This document shows, piece by piece, positions 37,471 through 45,974 of a stretch of 64,000 nt of DNA. The first letter of the stretch is position 1; each line of letters begins with the position of its first letter. The notes under the pieces were generated by a model that made no database searches, was not told the DNA's origin, and saw only the letters and a program-made list of their open reading frames with translations. The DNA comes from Burkholderia seminalis DSM 23518 (GTDB lineage: Bacteria; Pseudomonadota; Gammaproteobacteria; Burkholderiales; Burkholderiaceae): positions 248,001 through 312,000 of the forward strand of contig NZ_CADFDK010000002.1 in assembly GCF_902832885.1 (NCBI RefSeq), given 5' to 3'. The translations under genes were made by a program, and so were the position numbers.

Positions 37471-38817
37471 CTACCCGTGCCGCAGGCAGAAGCGTGACGG
37501 GTCGCTCGCGGCGCCATCCGGCGCGATGACGTCGCGTGCCCGTGCATCGAGCCGTCCGATCAATTCGACGAAGCTCGCGACGCTGGCGGTCCGCAACGGG
37601 TAGTACGCGATGTGGTGGCGTTCGCAGATACGCTTGAGCAGGTTCATCGAATCGTGATCGATGCAGTCGACCGGGAAGACGACCATCTGCGCGCCCGGCA
37701 GCGCGGCGGCCAGCAGGCCCTTGCGATCCTCGACGCCGCCGTCGTGCAGCGTCACTTCGCCGCCCGACGCCTCGACGATCCGCCGGATCGCCCGGTTCGA
37801 ACCGGGCCGCCCGCCGACGTAGACGACGCGCCTGCCCTGCAGCATCGACAGCGCATTCGCCGCCGGGGCGGCCGGGTCGGCCGCCGACGCCTGCACCGCC
37901 TGTTCGATCGCGCTCGCCTCCGCGCGCAGCGTCTTCACCATCGCCGTCAGGTCGTCGAGCCGCGCGCGCATCGCGCGGGCGCTCGCCTGTTCCGCGGCGA
38001 TCCGCTCCTCGGCGGCCTCGCGGCGGCTCGTGTGCAGCGCAAGCCGTTCGTCGCGCGCGGCCAGCGCCTCGCGCAGTTCGTGCACTTCGTCGCGCAACGC
38101 GCTTTCGGCGGCCAGCGGCCGCGCGTGGTGGCGGGCGTGGAGCGCGTCCCGTTCCTGCAGTGCTGCGTCGCGCTGCGTGCTCATCTCGTGCAGGCGTGCC
38201 TGCTGCCGTTCGAGCTTCGCATGCAATGCCGCGTTCTCTTCCTCCAGCGCGACCAGCCGCCGGATATCGGCGCGATTGGCCGCGCCGACCAGGTGCGACA
38301 GCATGTGCAGGTCGCCGAATGCGGCCTGGCGCACGCCCATCGTCGTGCGCGGATGCGTCATCAGTGCCCAGTACGCGGGCGGAATGTCGCCGCGCTTGAG
38401 CGCTTCCTTCCAGCGCGTGAGCAGTTCGTCCGCGTCCTTTGCGTTGTCGAACGCGCGTATCGCGCCCGCATGGCGTTCGTCGAGCGCCTTGTGCAACGCC
38501 TTGGCGCCGGCCGTGCCGTCGATCGCGAGCGCGACGGCCGCGTGATGGATGTCGAGGTCGGTCGCACGCTGCCGGTCGAGGTCGGTGAACTTCGGCACGA
38601 GCTTGCGCAGTTCGTGCGTGGTCAGGCAGGTGCCGATGATCGAGCAGTGCAGGTTCGCATCGAGTTCGGACAGGCGCGCGCGGCGCTTCAACTCGGCCTG
38701 TTGCGCGCGGGACGGCGCGCAGCACGCGTCGATCCGCGCGCCGGTGGCCGCGGACGGAAGGCCGCCGGACGACGGGAGATCCGCCGTGCGGGCCAGGCGA
38801 AAGGGCGGAGCGTGCAT
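37471..38817 (-). CDS. DUF2325 domain protein with coiled-coil middle
   Basis: A 448-residue protein. A cysteine-containing N-terminal region (CSIIGTCLTTHELRKLV) resembles other DUF2325 proteins. A long coiled coil spans about residues 195-310. The C-terminal DUF2325 domain (GRRVVYVGGRPGSNRAIRRI to the end) has a Rossmann-like opening. Family members often sit beside molybdenum or nitrogenase genes, which fits the neighbouring ModE-like gene. Biochemical function unknown. Confidence 0.83.
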   Translation of the reverse strand: MHAPPFRLARTADLPSSGGLPSAATGARIDACCAPSRAQQAELKRRARLSELDANLHCSIIGTCLTTHELRKLVPKFTDLDRQRATDLDIHHAAVALAIDGTAGAKALHKALDERHAGAIRAFDNAKDADELLTRWKEALKRGDIPPAYWALMTHPRTTMGVRQAAFGDLHMLSHLVGAANRADIRRLVALEEENAALHAKLERQQARLHEMSTQRDAALQERDALHARHHARPLAAESALRDEVHELREALAARDERLALHTSRREAAEERIAAEQASARAMRARLDDLTAMVKTLRAEASAIEQAVQASAADPAAPAANALSMLQGRRVVYVGGRPGSNRAIRRIVEASGGEVTLHDGGVEDRKGLLAAALPGAQMVVFPVDCIDHDSMNLLKRICERHHIAYYPLRTASVASFVELIGRLDARARDVIAPDGAASDPSRFCLRHG

Positions 38818-38934
38818 GTTGACCTCTATCCGGCACGATCGGACCGGAGACGGATGCGCGAAAGATTTGCGAAATATACCACGGAATATAACGGGAACAA
38901 TTCCGGGGAAACCATCGGGCGATGCGGGGGATGG

Positions 38935-39417
38935 TCAGCAGGACAGCGCCGGACGGCAGGGTTGCGGTAGCGCGGCCGGCGCCGCGGGCGAAAGGGGGAG
39001 CGATGCCGGCGCGTGGCGCGCCATCACGGATTCGACGCACAGCCCGACGAACAGCACGTCGACGCGCTCGAGCGCGGCAACCGCGTCGCGCATCGCGACC
39101 GGGTCGTTGCTGAACGAATCGGAAAACACGTCGTCGCGCGTGCGTTCGAGGCCGCGCGCGTGGCCGATCGCGCGTTCGAGGTCGGGCAGGCGCGTGAAGC
39201 GGGCGGCGCGTGCGTCGCGTTCGAGCGTCGCCAGCAGTTCACGAAAGCCCATTGCCGACAACGCTTCGTCCGGCATCGCGCCGGTGTGCGCGGCGGAGAG
39301 CATCCGGATGAAACGCACGATGCTGCCGCGCAGGCGCCGGAACGCGTCGACGACATCCGTGACCTGCCGCGCCCGGGTGTCGCTCGACAGCGGCTTGAGT
39401 GCGCTGATCTTGCGCAT
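38935..39417 (-). CDS. hypothetical protein, 160 aa
   Basis: Not recognised. Mostly helical (residues 15-130), no signal peptide, with a proline- and cysteine-rich tail (AALPQPCRPALSC). It lies 117 bases upstream of the DUF2325 gene on the same strand, so a joint transcript is likely. The ATG at 39417 gives a natural N-terminus (MRKISALKPLSSDTRARQVT). Upstream frame extends to 39540 across an AT-rich palindrome and is rejected. Confidence 0.65.
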   Translation of the reverse strand: MRKISALKPLSSDTRARQVTDVVDAFRRLRGSIVRFIRMLSAAHTGAMPDEALSAMGFRELLATLERDARAARFTRLPDLERAIGHARGLERTRDDVFSDSFSNDPVAMRDAVAALERVDVLFVGLCVESVMARHAPASLPLSPAAPAALPQPCRPALSC

Positions 39418-39492
39418 AGGTGGCTGGTCGTGTGTGGCGCGTAGTAGAACGCGATCTGTCGGAATGTGAGGCGTGCTGCGTCTCCGGTTATC

Positions 39493-39514
39493 GATATATT
39501 CTATTGGATATATC
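39493..39514. promoter_or_regulatory. ModE-box-like inverted repeat
   Basis: GATATAT, 8 bases, ATATATC: perfect 7-bp arms of alternating A/T, preceded by TC. Molybdate-responsive ModE sites are palindromes of TATATA-type arms flanked by CG. It lies 76 bases upstream of the minus-strand gene at 39417, at a promoter-proximal distance, and a ModE-like protein is encoded at 37081. Role inferred. Confidence 0.55.
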
Positions 39515-39615
39515 AATGGCGGGGCCGACTGATAATGCACCGCTGAAGCTGCTGAGAGCCAGGAGACGTGTTCGAGCGACGCGTGAATCGAGAAAGCGGA
39601 AGACTTCGGTGTTGA

Positions 39616-40833
39616 TTAGCGCGTTCCGTCGGTGAGGGATTTCAGTTGTGTATCGATCCAGGACCGGATAGCACCGTCGAGGCGAACGTAAATTCCACCG
39701 TCACCACAAGCAGCCAAGCCGGGTGTTTCGATCGCCCGCGAAGTAATGGCAGCCAGAACAAAAGTTTTGGCGCCGGTGATCGCGTCTTTGCTTTCTACAA
39801 ACAGAGGGCCGCCGCTGTCGCCGTTGCATGTATCCCTGCCAAGCAAGGGGTGTCCCGCAACCAGTTCGAAATGGGCATTACAACCGTAATAGGACGTGTC
39901 GCTTGCGCGGCCGCTTGGTCCTTGAACGACACCGGTGCAATCCGGCGACGCGACCGGAAGATCAACCATCATCTTGCGACCGGTGACATTGTCTTCCGTA
40001 CGCCCGAAGCCGACGGCTCGCAGCGTCGTCGCATTATTAATTTCAGCTGGCACGGCGATCCTGGTCGGTTCGATCCCATCCGGAAAAGCATTCTCCATGA
40101 AGACGAGGCCAACATCGGCCATGGTCGCTCGCGGTGAGCCGCACGTTTTCATGACAGCCGTGGACTTGACTCTATATTCGTCACCATTGCCGAGCATATC
40201 GGCTCCGACGAACACAGATTCAGTTGCGCCGTCACATATGCAGTGCTGCGCGGTCAGGACAGCGCTTTTGCCGATCACAACGCCGGTGCATAGTCCTTTA
40301 CCCGTGAGGGCGACCGTATTCACGAATTGTTTGGTTGGGAGCCCGCCGTAGACGCGATCGCGAGATTCGCTTAGCAAGACTAGGAGATTGCGGGTGAATC
40401 GTGGATCGCTATCGGTTTTGGTTGGTAGGCGGGGGGGTATCGGTCGCTCTCCACCGTCGACGGGAGTGCCCCCGACGATATCGACGATCGACGAGTGCAA
40501 CTGCTGCGCGGTTGCTTCCGACAAGTCTTTTGAGTTGTTCCGGAGGTAGCTGGAAATTTCGTTCATCGCTTTGGGTGACGACAGAATACTCGTCGGATAG
40601 GCAAGCGCTAGTGCCTTACGAAGCTCAGTGGTGAAGGTTGGTGTTCCCTTTTTTGCGAGTATGGACGCATAAGCGTTCGCCGCGCTTGCTGCCTTTTGCT
40701 GTGCGTCGACAAACCCTTGGCCGACAATCGGTGTTTGAACGATTTCCTTGTTGTCGTCGGCGCGGCATGTATTGATAGCGGAAAATATTGTCAGGACGAT
40801 GTATACAGTTGGAATAACGTGTCTCACGTTCAT
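39616..40833 (-). CDS. secreted trypsin-like serine protease with large propeptide
   Basis: A 405-residue chymotrypsin-fold (S1) protease. Signal peptide about residues 1-25, then a ~135-residue propeptide, then the classical activation site Arg160-VYGG. The triad is His197 (LTAQHC), Asp240 (ADVGLVF) and Ser340 (CNGDSGGPLF). Asp334, six residues before the serine, is the S1-pocket residue of trypsins, predicting cleavage after Arg/Lys and possible self-activation. Cysteine pairs fit an exported enzyme. Second gene of a low-GC pair, 28 bases after the unknown secreted protein. Confidence 0.88.
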   Translation of the reverse strand: MNVRHVIPTVYIVLTIFSAINTCRADDNKEIVQTPIVGQGFVDAQQKAASAANAYASILAKKGTPTFTTELRKALALAYPTSILSSPKAMNEISSYLRNNSKDLSEATAQQLHSSIVDIVGGTPVDGGERPIPPRLPTKTDSDPRFTRNLLVLLSESRDRVYGGLPTKQFVNTVALTGKGLCTGVVIGKSAVLTAQHCICDGATESVFVGADMLGNGDEYRVKSTAVMKTCGSPRATMADVGLVFMENAFPDGIEPTRIAVPAEINNATTLRAVGFGRTEDNVTGRKMMVDLPVASPDCTGVVQGPSGRASDTSYYGCNAHFELVAGHPLLGRDTCNGDSGGPLFVESKDAITGAKTFVLAAITSRAIETPGLAACGDGGIYVRLDGAIRSWIDTQLKSLTDGTR

Positions 40834-40861
40834 GAGTAATATCCCCGGATATCTATTGCAA

Positions 40862-42316
40862 TTAGCCTATTTCTGGATCGGGAACAGGGAGCCCCGCCTT
40901 GCGATACGCATCGTTGCGGCTGATCTTGGCTTTGAGTAATCCGATTCTCGCTGTCGTAACTTCGGAGCGCGGCGCATTAGCAGCCAAAAGCTCATCTAGT
41001 GAGTCTTGCGCACCTTGAACTGCCAGATCGGCGAGCATGACCCCTTGCGCGTTTTGCCGAGCGATATCTTGGGCAGTCTGGCGAGCCTTTTCCTGTTCCG
41101 ACGGAAGCAGCGACTTGGCGGAGGTTTTGAGCGTTTCCTTGGAGTCGTCGATGGCCTTCGCGAATACTTTTGCCCACTCGGCGCCATGACGAGTTTCCGT
41201 CAAGGTTACGTTGGAGAGAAACAAACCGACAGGTGTACGTTTGTCGGTCAGATTGCACCCAGTTAGACGGTTGTCGGCCGTCACGCGGTAGTTCGGGCAG
41301 ATTTGAGCCGCCCATGCTACTGATTCCCGACTGATCAGGGCGTTGTCTGTCGCGATGTCGAGACGAGCGCTTTCTGCTGCAAGATCGTGAATACATCTTT
41401 CATCGTAGTATTTATGATCGGCCGGAAGGGTCTTGTTCTTGCTCTGAATATCGGTGCAATATTTGCGCAGTATTTGCTGTACTTCAGGTCGAGAGAACTC
41501 GTCGGGCCGGGGTTCCGGTTTGGCGCGTCTCGATTGCCAGTCGGCATCGAGGATGGTGGCGGCCATGATTTCCCGCGCAGCCTTTTTTTCACGTTGCTTG
41601 CGTTCCGCTGTGATATCGGGAAACGACGATGGAAGCGATATTGGGCCGCTGACGAGTCGGCTGAGCGCTGCTGCGCCGAGTTTTCCGTCAGGACCAGGCG
41701 ACTCGACGGTCATGGTGAATGTCGCAGATGCGAACGGAGCGGACGACGAAAACTGAGTCAGTGACACCGAAACGTTGTAGTCACGTTTTGAAGCAGAAAA
41801 GATAGAACGGCTTTCCACTCTGAGACTTTCTACATAAATTGGCTGTAGTCGATACACGCCTTTGTCGTTGTCGCTGTTAATTAATTTTGCTTCGAACCTG
41901 AAGTAAGGGGTTTGCAAGCCGGCCAGATCTCCAACGGCCCAGATGCCGAATTCGGGGGCACTTTTCGAGCCCTCAAAGACACCTCGAACGACCACAAGAC
42001 ATCGAATTTTTTTTGATGAATACAGTCCACCAGTTACATCGATCTCGTAAAGGTGGTCATCGATACTTGCAGAACTGGTTTCCGCTTTGTCGCTCACCGC
42101 CTTCGTAAGGGCCGCACTGGCATAATCGATACTGGCACCAATGGCATAGGGGATGAGCGCAGCCGCGATTGGAAATATGCGATTACCTGTGTCGCTGACG
42201 CGCGGTTCACTTGGACAATGTTCCATCCAAGTGACACGGGTTTGGAGCCCTTGCGCACATGCGAGCGGACATAGGAGCATTGCGGCCAGAGCGACCGTCA
42301 GTTTTTTGATGAACAT
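40862..42316 (-). CDS. secreted protein of unknown function, 484 aa
   Basis: Not recognised. A clear signal peptide (LTVALAAMLLCPLACA, cleavage near residue 21) is followed by a glycine/alanine-rich hydrophobic segment (residues ~47-70), a beta-rich middle, and a long charged helical C-terminal half with lysine/arginine clusters (AERKQREKKAAREIMAA). Six or more cysteines suggest disulfides. GC content and codon use are clearly lower than the flanking genes. It is the first gene of a two-gene transcript with the trypsin-like zymogen and could be its substrate, inhibitor or anchor (inference). Confidence 0.8.
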   Translation of the reverse strand: MFIKKLTVALAAMLLCPLACAQGLQTRVTWMEHCPSEPRVSDTGNRIFPIAAALIPYAIGASIDYASAALTKAVSDKAETSSASIDDHLYEIDVTGGLYSSKKIRCLVVVRGVFEGSKSAPEFGIWAVGDLAGLQTPYFRFEAKLINSDNDKGVYRLQPIYVESLRVESRSIFSASKRDYNVSVSLTQFSSSAPFASATFTMTVESPGPDGKLGAAALSRLVSGPISLPSSFPDITAERKQREKKAAREIMAATILDADWQSRRAKPEPRPDEFSRPEVQQILRKYCTDIQSKNKTLPADHKYYDERCIHDLAAESARLDIATDNALISRESVAWAAQICPNYRVTADNRLTGCNLTDKRTPVGLFLSNVTLTETRHGAEWAKVFAKAIDDSKETLKTSAKSLLPSEQEKARQTAQDIARQNAQGVMLADLAVQGAQDSLDELLAANAPRSEVTTARIGLLKAKISRNDAYRKAGLPVPDPEIG

Positions 42317-42342
42317 GGCTACCCCCGAACGCGCCCATTTTG

Positions 42343-42371
42343 TATATAGCTGATTTGAATTTCTTTGTCAT
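42343..42371 (-). promoter_or_regulatory. sigma70-type promoter of the secreted protein/protease operon
   Basis: On the minus strand: ATGACA, exactly 17 bases, TATATA. Transcription would begin near 42336, about 20 bases before the ATG at 42316. It is one of the best matches to the standard promoter consensus in this GC-rich window. Confidence 0.7.
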
Positions 42372-42627
42372 CGTGCAGTTTGAGTGATAGGTGATGGTTG
42401 CCGCGGATGCAAGCAACAATAGTGACTGCGGATAGCAGGAAACGTCGATGAGATTGATCAGATGATTGAGATCGTGCTGAGAGTTATCCAGTTGCGTCGA
42501 TATGTCGAAGACGTTCTGTTCTCAAATGCGGGCTCCACGAGGGTGCAGGCGAATCCAGCGTCGAGAGTGAGGCGAGATATCGGGGCTACTGAATACAAGC
42601 AATATTTGGGCTGACCCGCATCACTTC

Positions 42628-42665
42628 AAAAAAGACGACACCGTGCCGCAAGGCAGGGTGTCGTC
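42628..42665 (-). terminator. rho-independent terminator after motB
   Basis: Arms GACGACACC and GGTGTCGTC pair perfectly, extended by TGCC/GGCA towards a short loop, and are followed on the minus strand by six T. It lies 59 bases past the motB stop and is flanked by the 18-bp repeat shared with the terminator at 45915. Confidence 0.85.
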
Positions 42666-42682
42666 AACGGCCTGAACGGCCG
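42665..42682. repeat. 18-bp repeat beside a terminator (copy 1)
   Basis: CAACGGCCTGAACGGCCG occurs here and again at 45951-45968, each time abutting the gene-proximal foot of an intrinsic terminator of a minus-strand gene. The inner part GGCC-TGAAC-GGCC can itself form a small hairpin. Confidence 0.8.
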
Positions 42683-42723
42683 CGCTCATCGGTTGACCGT
42701 CGCCGGCTGCGGCCGCGCGCGCG

Positions 42724-43659
42724 TCACGGGCGGACGGCAGGCACGATGCCGGGCGTCTCGCCGACGGTCGTGCGGCCACCGTCGCGAAAGAACGCCTGCT
42801 CGGCGGCATTGTTCATGACGAGGATGCTGATGCGGCGATTGGTCGGCTCGTCCGACACGTTCCGGTCGAGCGGCAGCACATCCGCGAGCCCGCGCACCTG
42901 CAGCAGCTTCGCTTCCCGCAACCCGCCGGCGACCAGCGCGCGCCGCGCGGCGTTCGCGCGATCGCTGGACAACTCCCAGTTCGAATAGCCGGTCGGGCCG
43001 CCGGGATAGGGCGTCGAATCGGTATGGCCGGCGATCGACACGCGGTTGTCGACCTCGTCGAGCGCCGCGCCGACTTGCGCGAGGATCGCGGTCGCATAGC
43101 TTTCGGGTTGCGAACTGCCCGACGCGAACATCGGCCGCTTGAGCGAATCGACGATCTCGATGCGCAGGCCCTCGTGGGTGATCGCGATCCGGATCTGGTC
43201 CTGGTAGGCGCGCAACGACGGACTCCGTGCGATCGCCGCGGTCAGCTTTGCCTTCAGGCGCTCGAGTTTTTGCGTATCGGCGTTGTCGGCGACGGCTGCG
43301 GGCGAGCTGGCCGGCACCGGTTGCGCTTTCGTGTCGATGGCCGGCGCGGGGTCCGACAGGTCGCGGCCGCCACCCTGCACGACGCTCGGGCGCGGCGCCT
43401 GGGCGTCTTTCCCGCCGGACAGGAGCGTCGACAGCGGCGTATTGAAGTAGTCCTCGATCCCTTGTTTGTCGTACTTCGAGACGGAGCCGAGCAGCCACAT
43501 CAGCAGGAAGAACGCCATCATCGCCGTGACGAAATCGGCGTACGCGATTTTCCATGCACCGCCGTGGTGGGCGTCATGGTCGCCGCCTTTCTTGCGGCGC
43601 ACGACGACGCGCGATGCCGAGGCGGGCTGCTTCGACGAACTGGAGCGATGGTCGGCCAT
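42724..43659 (-). CDS. motB: flagellar stator protein MotB
   Basis: A 311-residue MotB. One N-terminal membrane helix contains the proton-carrying Asp42 (IAYADFVTAMMAFFLLMWLL). A linker follows, then an OmpA-like peptidoglycan-binding domain (IAGHTDSTPYPGG with NWELSSDRANAARRAL). It anchors the stator to the cell wall. It follows motA with a 27-base gap. No chemotaxis or flagellar genes are adjacent, so this is an isolated, possibly auxiliary stator pair. Confidence 0.95.
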   Translation of the reverse strand: MADHRSSSSKQPASASRVVVRRKKGGDHDAHHGGAWKIAYADFVTAMMAFFLLMWLLGSVSKYDKQGIEDYFNTPLSTLLSGGKDAQAPRPSVVQGGGRDLSDPAPAIDTKAQPVPASSPAAVADNADTQKLERLKAKLTAAIARSPSLRAYQDQIRIAITHEGLRIEIVDSLKRPMFASGSSQPESYATAILAQVGAALDEVDNRVSIAGHTDSTPYPGGPTGYSNWELSSDRANAARRALVAGGLREAKLLQVRGLADVLPLDRNVSDEPTNRRISILVMNNAAEQAFFRDGGRTTVGETPGIVPAVRP

Positions 43660-43686
43660 GGCGTGTTCCGTTTCCTCGCGTATCCG

Positions 43687-44556
43687 TTATGCCGCCTTGG
43701 GCGACTTGGTCGCGCGGACGGCGTCGTCGAGTTCCTTGAAGCTCGGGCGATCGGCGGTGAACAGCACCTTGCGGCCGAACTCCACCGCAACCGACGGCGC
43801 GTAGCCGCTCATCGACGCGAGCAGCACGGCCTTCACGCACTGGAACGGCTTGGCCGCGGCACGGCCTTTCGCGTTGAGCAGATCCGCGAGCGGACCGATG
43901 AAGCCATAGGAGAGCAGGATGCCGAGGAAGGTGCCGACGAGCGCGCCGGCGATCATCTTGCCGAGCACGGCGGGCGGCGCGCCGACCGAGCCCATCGTAT
44001 GCACGACACCCATCACCGCGGCGACGATGCCGAACGCCGGCAGGCCATCGGCCATCTTCTGGATGGCGTTGGCCGCGACCGACGCCTCCGCATGATGCGT
44101 ATGCAGTTCCTCGTCCATCAGGTCCTGCATCTCCAGCACGTTCACGTTGCCGCTCGACATCATCCGCAGGTAATCGACGATGAAGTCGAGCAGGTGATGG
44201 TCGGCGAGCACATGCGAATATTTCTGGAACAGCGGGCTTTGTTCGGGCGCATCGACATCGGCCTCGAGCGCCATCATGCCGTCCTTGCGCGCCTTGTGCA
44301 GCAGCTCGTACAGCAGCGCGATCAGTTCGACGTACTGTTGTTTCGTATAGCCGCCGCCCTTGAAGCAGGTCGGCAGGGTCTTGATGGTCTTCTTCAGCGT
44401 CGTGACGGGATTGCTGACGACGAACGCGCCCAGCGCGGCGCCGAAAATGCACAGCAGCTCGAACGGCTGCAGCAAGGCAGGCAAATGGCCGCCCACGCCG
44501 ACAAAACTGCCGATCACCGACCCGATCACGACGATCCATCCGATGGCTACAAACAT
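43687..44556 (-). CDS. motA: flagellar stator protein MotA
   Basis: A 289-residue MotA with four membrane helices and a large cytoplasmic loop. Conserved parts include the start FVAIGWIVVIGSVIGSFVGVG, the loop EALMALEADVD-like region, and the helix 3/4 block GLPAFGIVAAVMGVVHTMGS. With MotB it forms the proton-driven stator. Start at ATG 44556, with GAGG upstream. An FNR-type site lies ~210 bases upstream in the gap shared with the lipase gene. Confidence 0.95.
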   Translation of the reverse strand: MFVAIGWIVVIGSVIGSFVGVGGHLPALLQPFELLCIFGAALGAFVVSNPVTTLKKTIKTLPTCFKGGGYTKQQYVELIALLYELLHKARKDGMMALEADVDAPEQSPLFQKYSHVLADHHLLDFIVDYLRMMSSGNVNVLEMQDLMDEELHTHHAEASVAANAIQKMADGLPAFGIVAAVMGVVHTMGSVGAPPAVLGKMIAGALVGTFLGILLSYGFIGPLADLLNAKGRAAAKPFQCVKAVLLASMSGYAPSVAVEFGRKVLFTADRPSFKELDDAVRATKSPKAA

Positions 44557-44948
44557 GATTACCTCGTCCGCGACGTGCGCTGCTGGTTCCGTTGTCGATA
44601 AGCGGGCGGGACAGCCCGGCTGTCTCGCTCCATGCCCGCGACGCGATGCCGGTCGGCGGGTGTTGATGCAATAACGGCGCGCGTCGCGGCGGCTGAACCC
44701 GTGATTCCACGCATCCCGCGCGATTCGTGCCTGGCACACGTTTGCGGGCGCCGAAGCGCGCGATTTTGTTGATCGAGGTCAAAAAGTACGTGGCGATCGC
44801 GCGAGTTTCCGAGTGGAGGCGACCCGGAAACGTCGGCAGCCGAACGGCCTGGCCCGCACGCCGGCAGGGTTTTCATCAGGACATCCAACGCGCCGCACGA
44901 TCCATCATGGAGAAAGCGCTGTCGCAGCCAACCGCAGGAGGGTGCCCC
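44557..44948. promoter_or_regulatory. 392-bp divergent region between motA and the patatin gene
   Basis: No gene. It contains an inverted repeat GACAGCC-C-GGCTGTC at 44610-44624, nearer motA, and an FNR/ANR-type site at 44769-44782. Both promoters should lie here. Confidence 0.55.
44769..44782. promoter_or_regulatory. FNR/ANR/Dnr-type box
   Basis: TTGATCGAGGTCAA matches the CRP/FNR-family low-oxygen consensus TTGAT-N4-ATCAA with one mismatch. It lies 166 bases before the lipase GTG and 212 bases before motA. Confidence 0.55.
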
Positions 44949-45833
44949 GTGAATTCCGATTCCACGCCTTCGACCGCCTTCGTGTTCGCCGGCGGCGGCA
45001 GTCTGGGCGCGATCGAGGTCGGCATGCTCCGTGAGCTGATCGCGAGCGGCGAACGGCCCGATTGCGTCGTCGGCGCGTCGGCGGGCGCGATCAATGCCGC
45101 CTATTTCGGGGGCCGGCCGGACAGGGACGGCGTCGCGATGCTCGCCGCGCTGTGGTGCAGCATCCGCCGCCAGGACATCATGCCGTTCTCGATGCGCGGC
45201 ATCGTCGCGATGCTGCTGCGCAACCGGCCCCATCTGGTCGAGGCCGACGCGCTGCGCCTGCTGCTGGAAAAGAACCTGCCGTACCGGCGGATCGAGCAGG
45301 CCGCGCTGCCGCTGCACATCGTCGCGACCGACGTGCTGAGCGGTCGCGAAGTCGTGCTGTCCGCCGGCCCGGTCGTGGATGCCGTGCAGGCCAGCGCGGC
45401 GATTCCCGGCGTGTTTCCGTCGGTCCGCATCGGCGGCGTGGAACTGGTCGACGGCGGCGTCGCGAACAATACGCCGATCTCCGTCGCGATCGCGCTCGGC
45501 GTCAAGCGGATCGTCGTGCTGCCGGCCGGGTTCGCCTGTGCGTTGCGCGTGCCGCCGCGCAGCGCGATCGCGCATGCGACGCACGCGCTGACGCTCGTGA
45601 TCGCGCGGCAACTGGTGCGCGATCTGGAGCTGTACGCGGCCCGCGCGCACATCCATGTCGTGCCGCCGCTCTGCCCGCTCGAGGTGTCGTCATACGATTA
45701 CTCGAAGTGCGCGCAACTGATCGACGCGGCGGCGCAACGCACGCGCGCGTGGATCGATGCCGGCGGGCTCGCGCAATGTGCGATTCCCGACCCGCTGCGC
45801 GAGCACGATCACGCCGCGGCGCTGTCGCATTGA
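44949..45833 (+). CDS. patatin-like phospholipase
   Basis: A 294-residue patatin-family lipid acyl hydrolase. The oxyanion loop is FVFAGGGSLGAIEVG, the nucleophile Ser44 lies in VGASAG, and the catalytic Asp168 in ELVDGGVANN; the dyad is complete. No signal peptide, so it acts in the cytoplasm or is delivered by another route. GTG 44949 is chosen because AGGAGG sits 7 bases before it; an earlier ATG at 44907 has none. A low-oxygen regulator may control it. Confidence 0.9.
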   Translation: MNSDSTPSTAFVFAGGGSLGAIEVGMLRELIASGERPDCVVGASAGAINAAYFGGRPDRDGVAMLAALWCSIRRQDIMPFSMRGIVAMLLRNRPHLVEADALRLLLEKNLPYRRIEQAALPLHIVATDVLSGREVVLSAGPVVDAVQASAAIPGVFPSVRIGGVELVDGGVANNTPISVAIALGVKRIVVLPAGFACALRVPPRSAIAHATHALTLVIARQLVRDLELYAARAHIHVVPPLCPLEVSSYDYSKCAQLIDAAAQRTRAWIDAGGLAQCAIPDPLREHDHAAALSH

Positions 45834-45914
45834 GGCGCGCTCGCGCGCCGCTCGAACGCGTGACCGGCGCACGCGGGCCGCCGGTCCTCTGCCTGGAAAT
45901 CCGACGTGTACCTG

Positions 45915-45950
45915 AAAAAAGCGGCACCGTGCCATCCGCCACGGTGCCGC
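45915..45950 (-). terminator. rho-independent terminator after the aminoaldehyde dehydrogenase gene
   Basis: Perfect 11-bp stem (GCGGCACCGTG with CACGGTGCCGC) and 8-base loop, followed on the minus strand by six T. It lies 24 bases past the dehydrogenase stop and also faces the end of the convergent lipase gene. Confidence 0.9.
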
Positions 45951-45968
45951 CAACGGCCTGAACGGCCG
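45951..45968. repeat. 18-bp repeat beside a terminator (copy 2)
   Basis: Identical to 42665-42682 and in the same position and orientation relative to a terminator hairpin, although the hairpin stems differ in sequence. Confidence 0.8.
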
Positions 45969-45974
45969 CACGGG

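Larger units (their letters stand above)
42317..42723. other. 407-bp gap: promoter, possible small remnant frame, terminator
   Basis: The left end carries the promoter of the secreted-protein/protease pair (42343-42371). The centre is AT-rich for this genome and contains a 50-codon frame at 42462-42614 with natural-looking composition but no ribosome site, which I do not call. The right end holds the motB terminator (42628-42665). Confidence 0.55.

Noticed and set aside
42462-42614. 50-codon frame in the gap between the secreted-protein gene and motB
   Set aside because: Composition is natural-looking, but there is no ribosome site and no recognisable motif; possibly a remnant.
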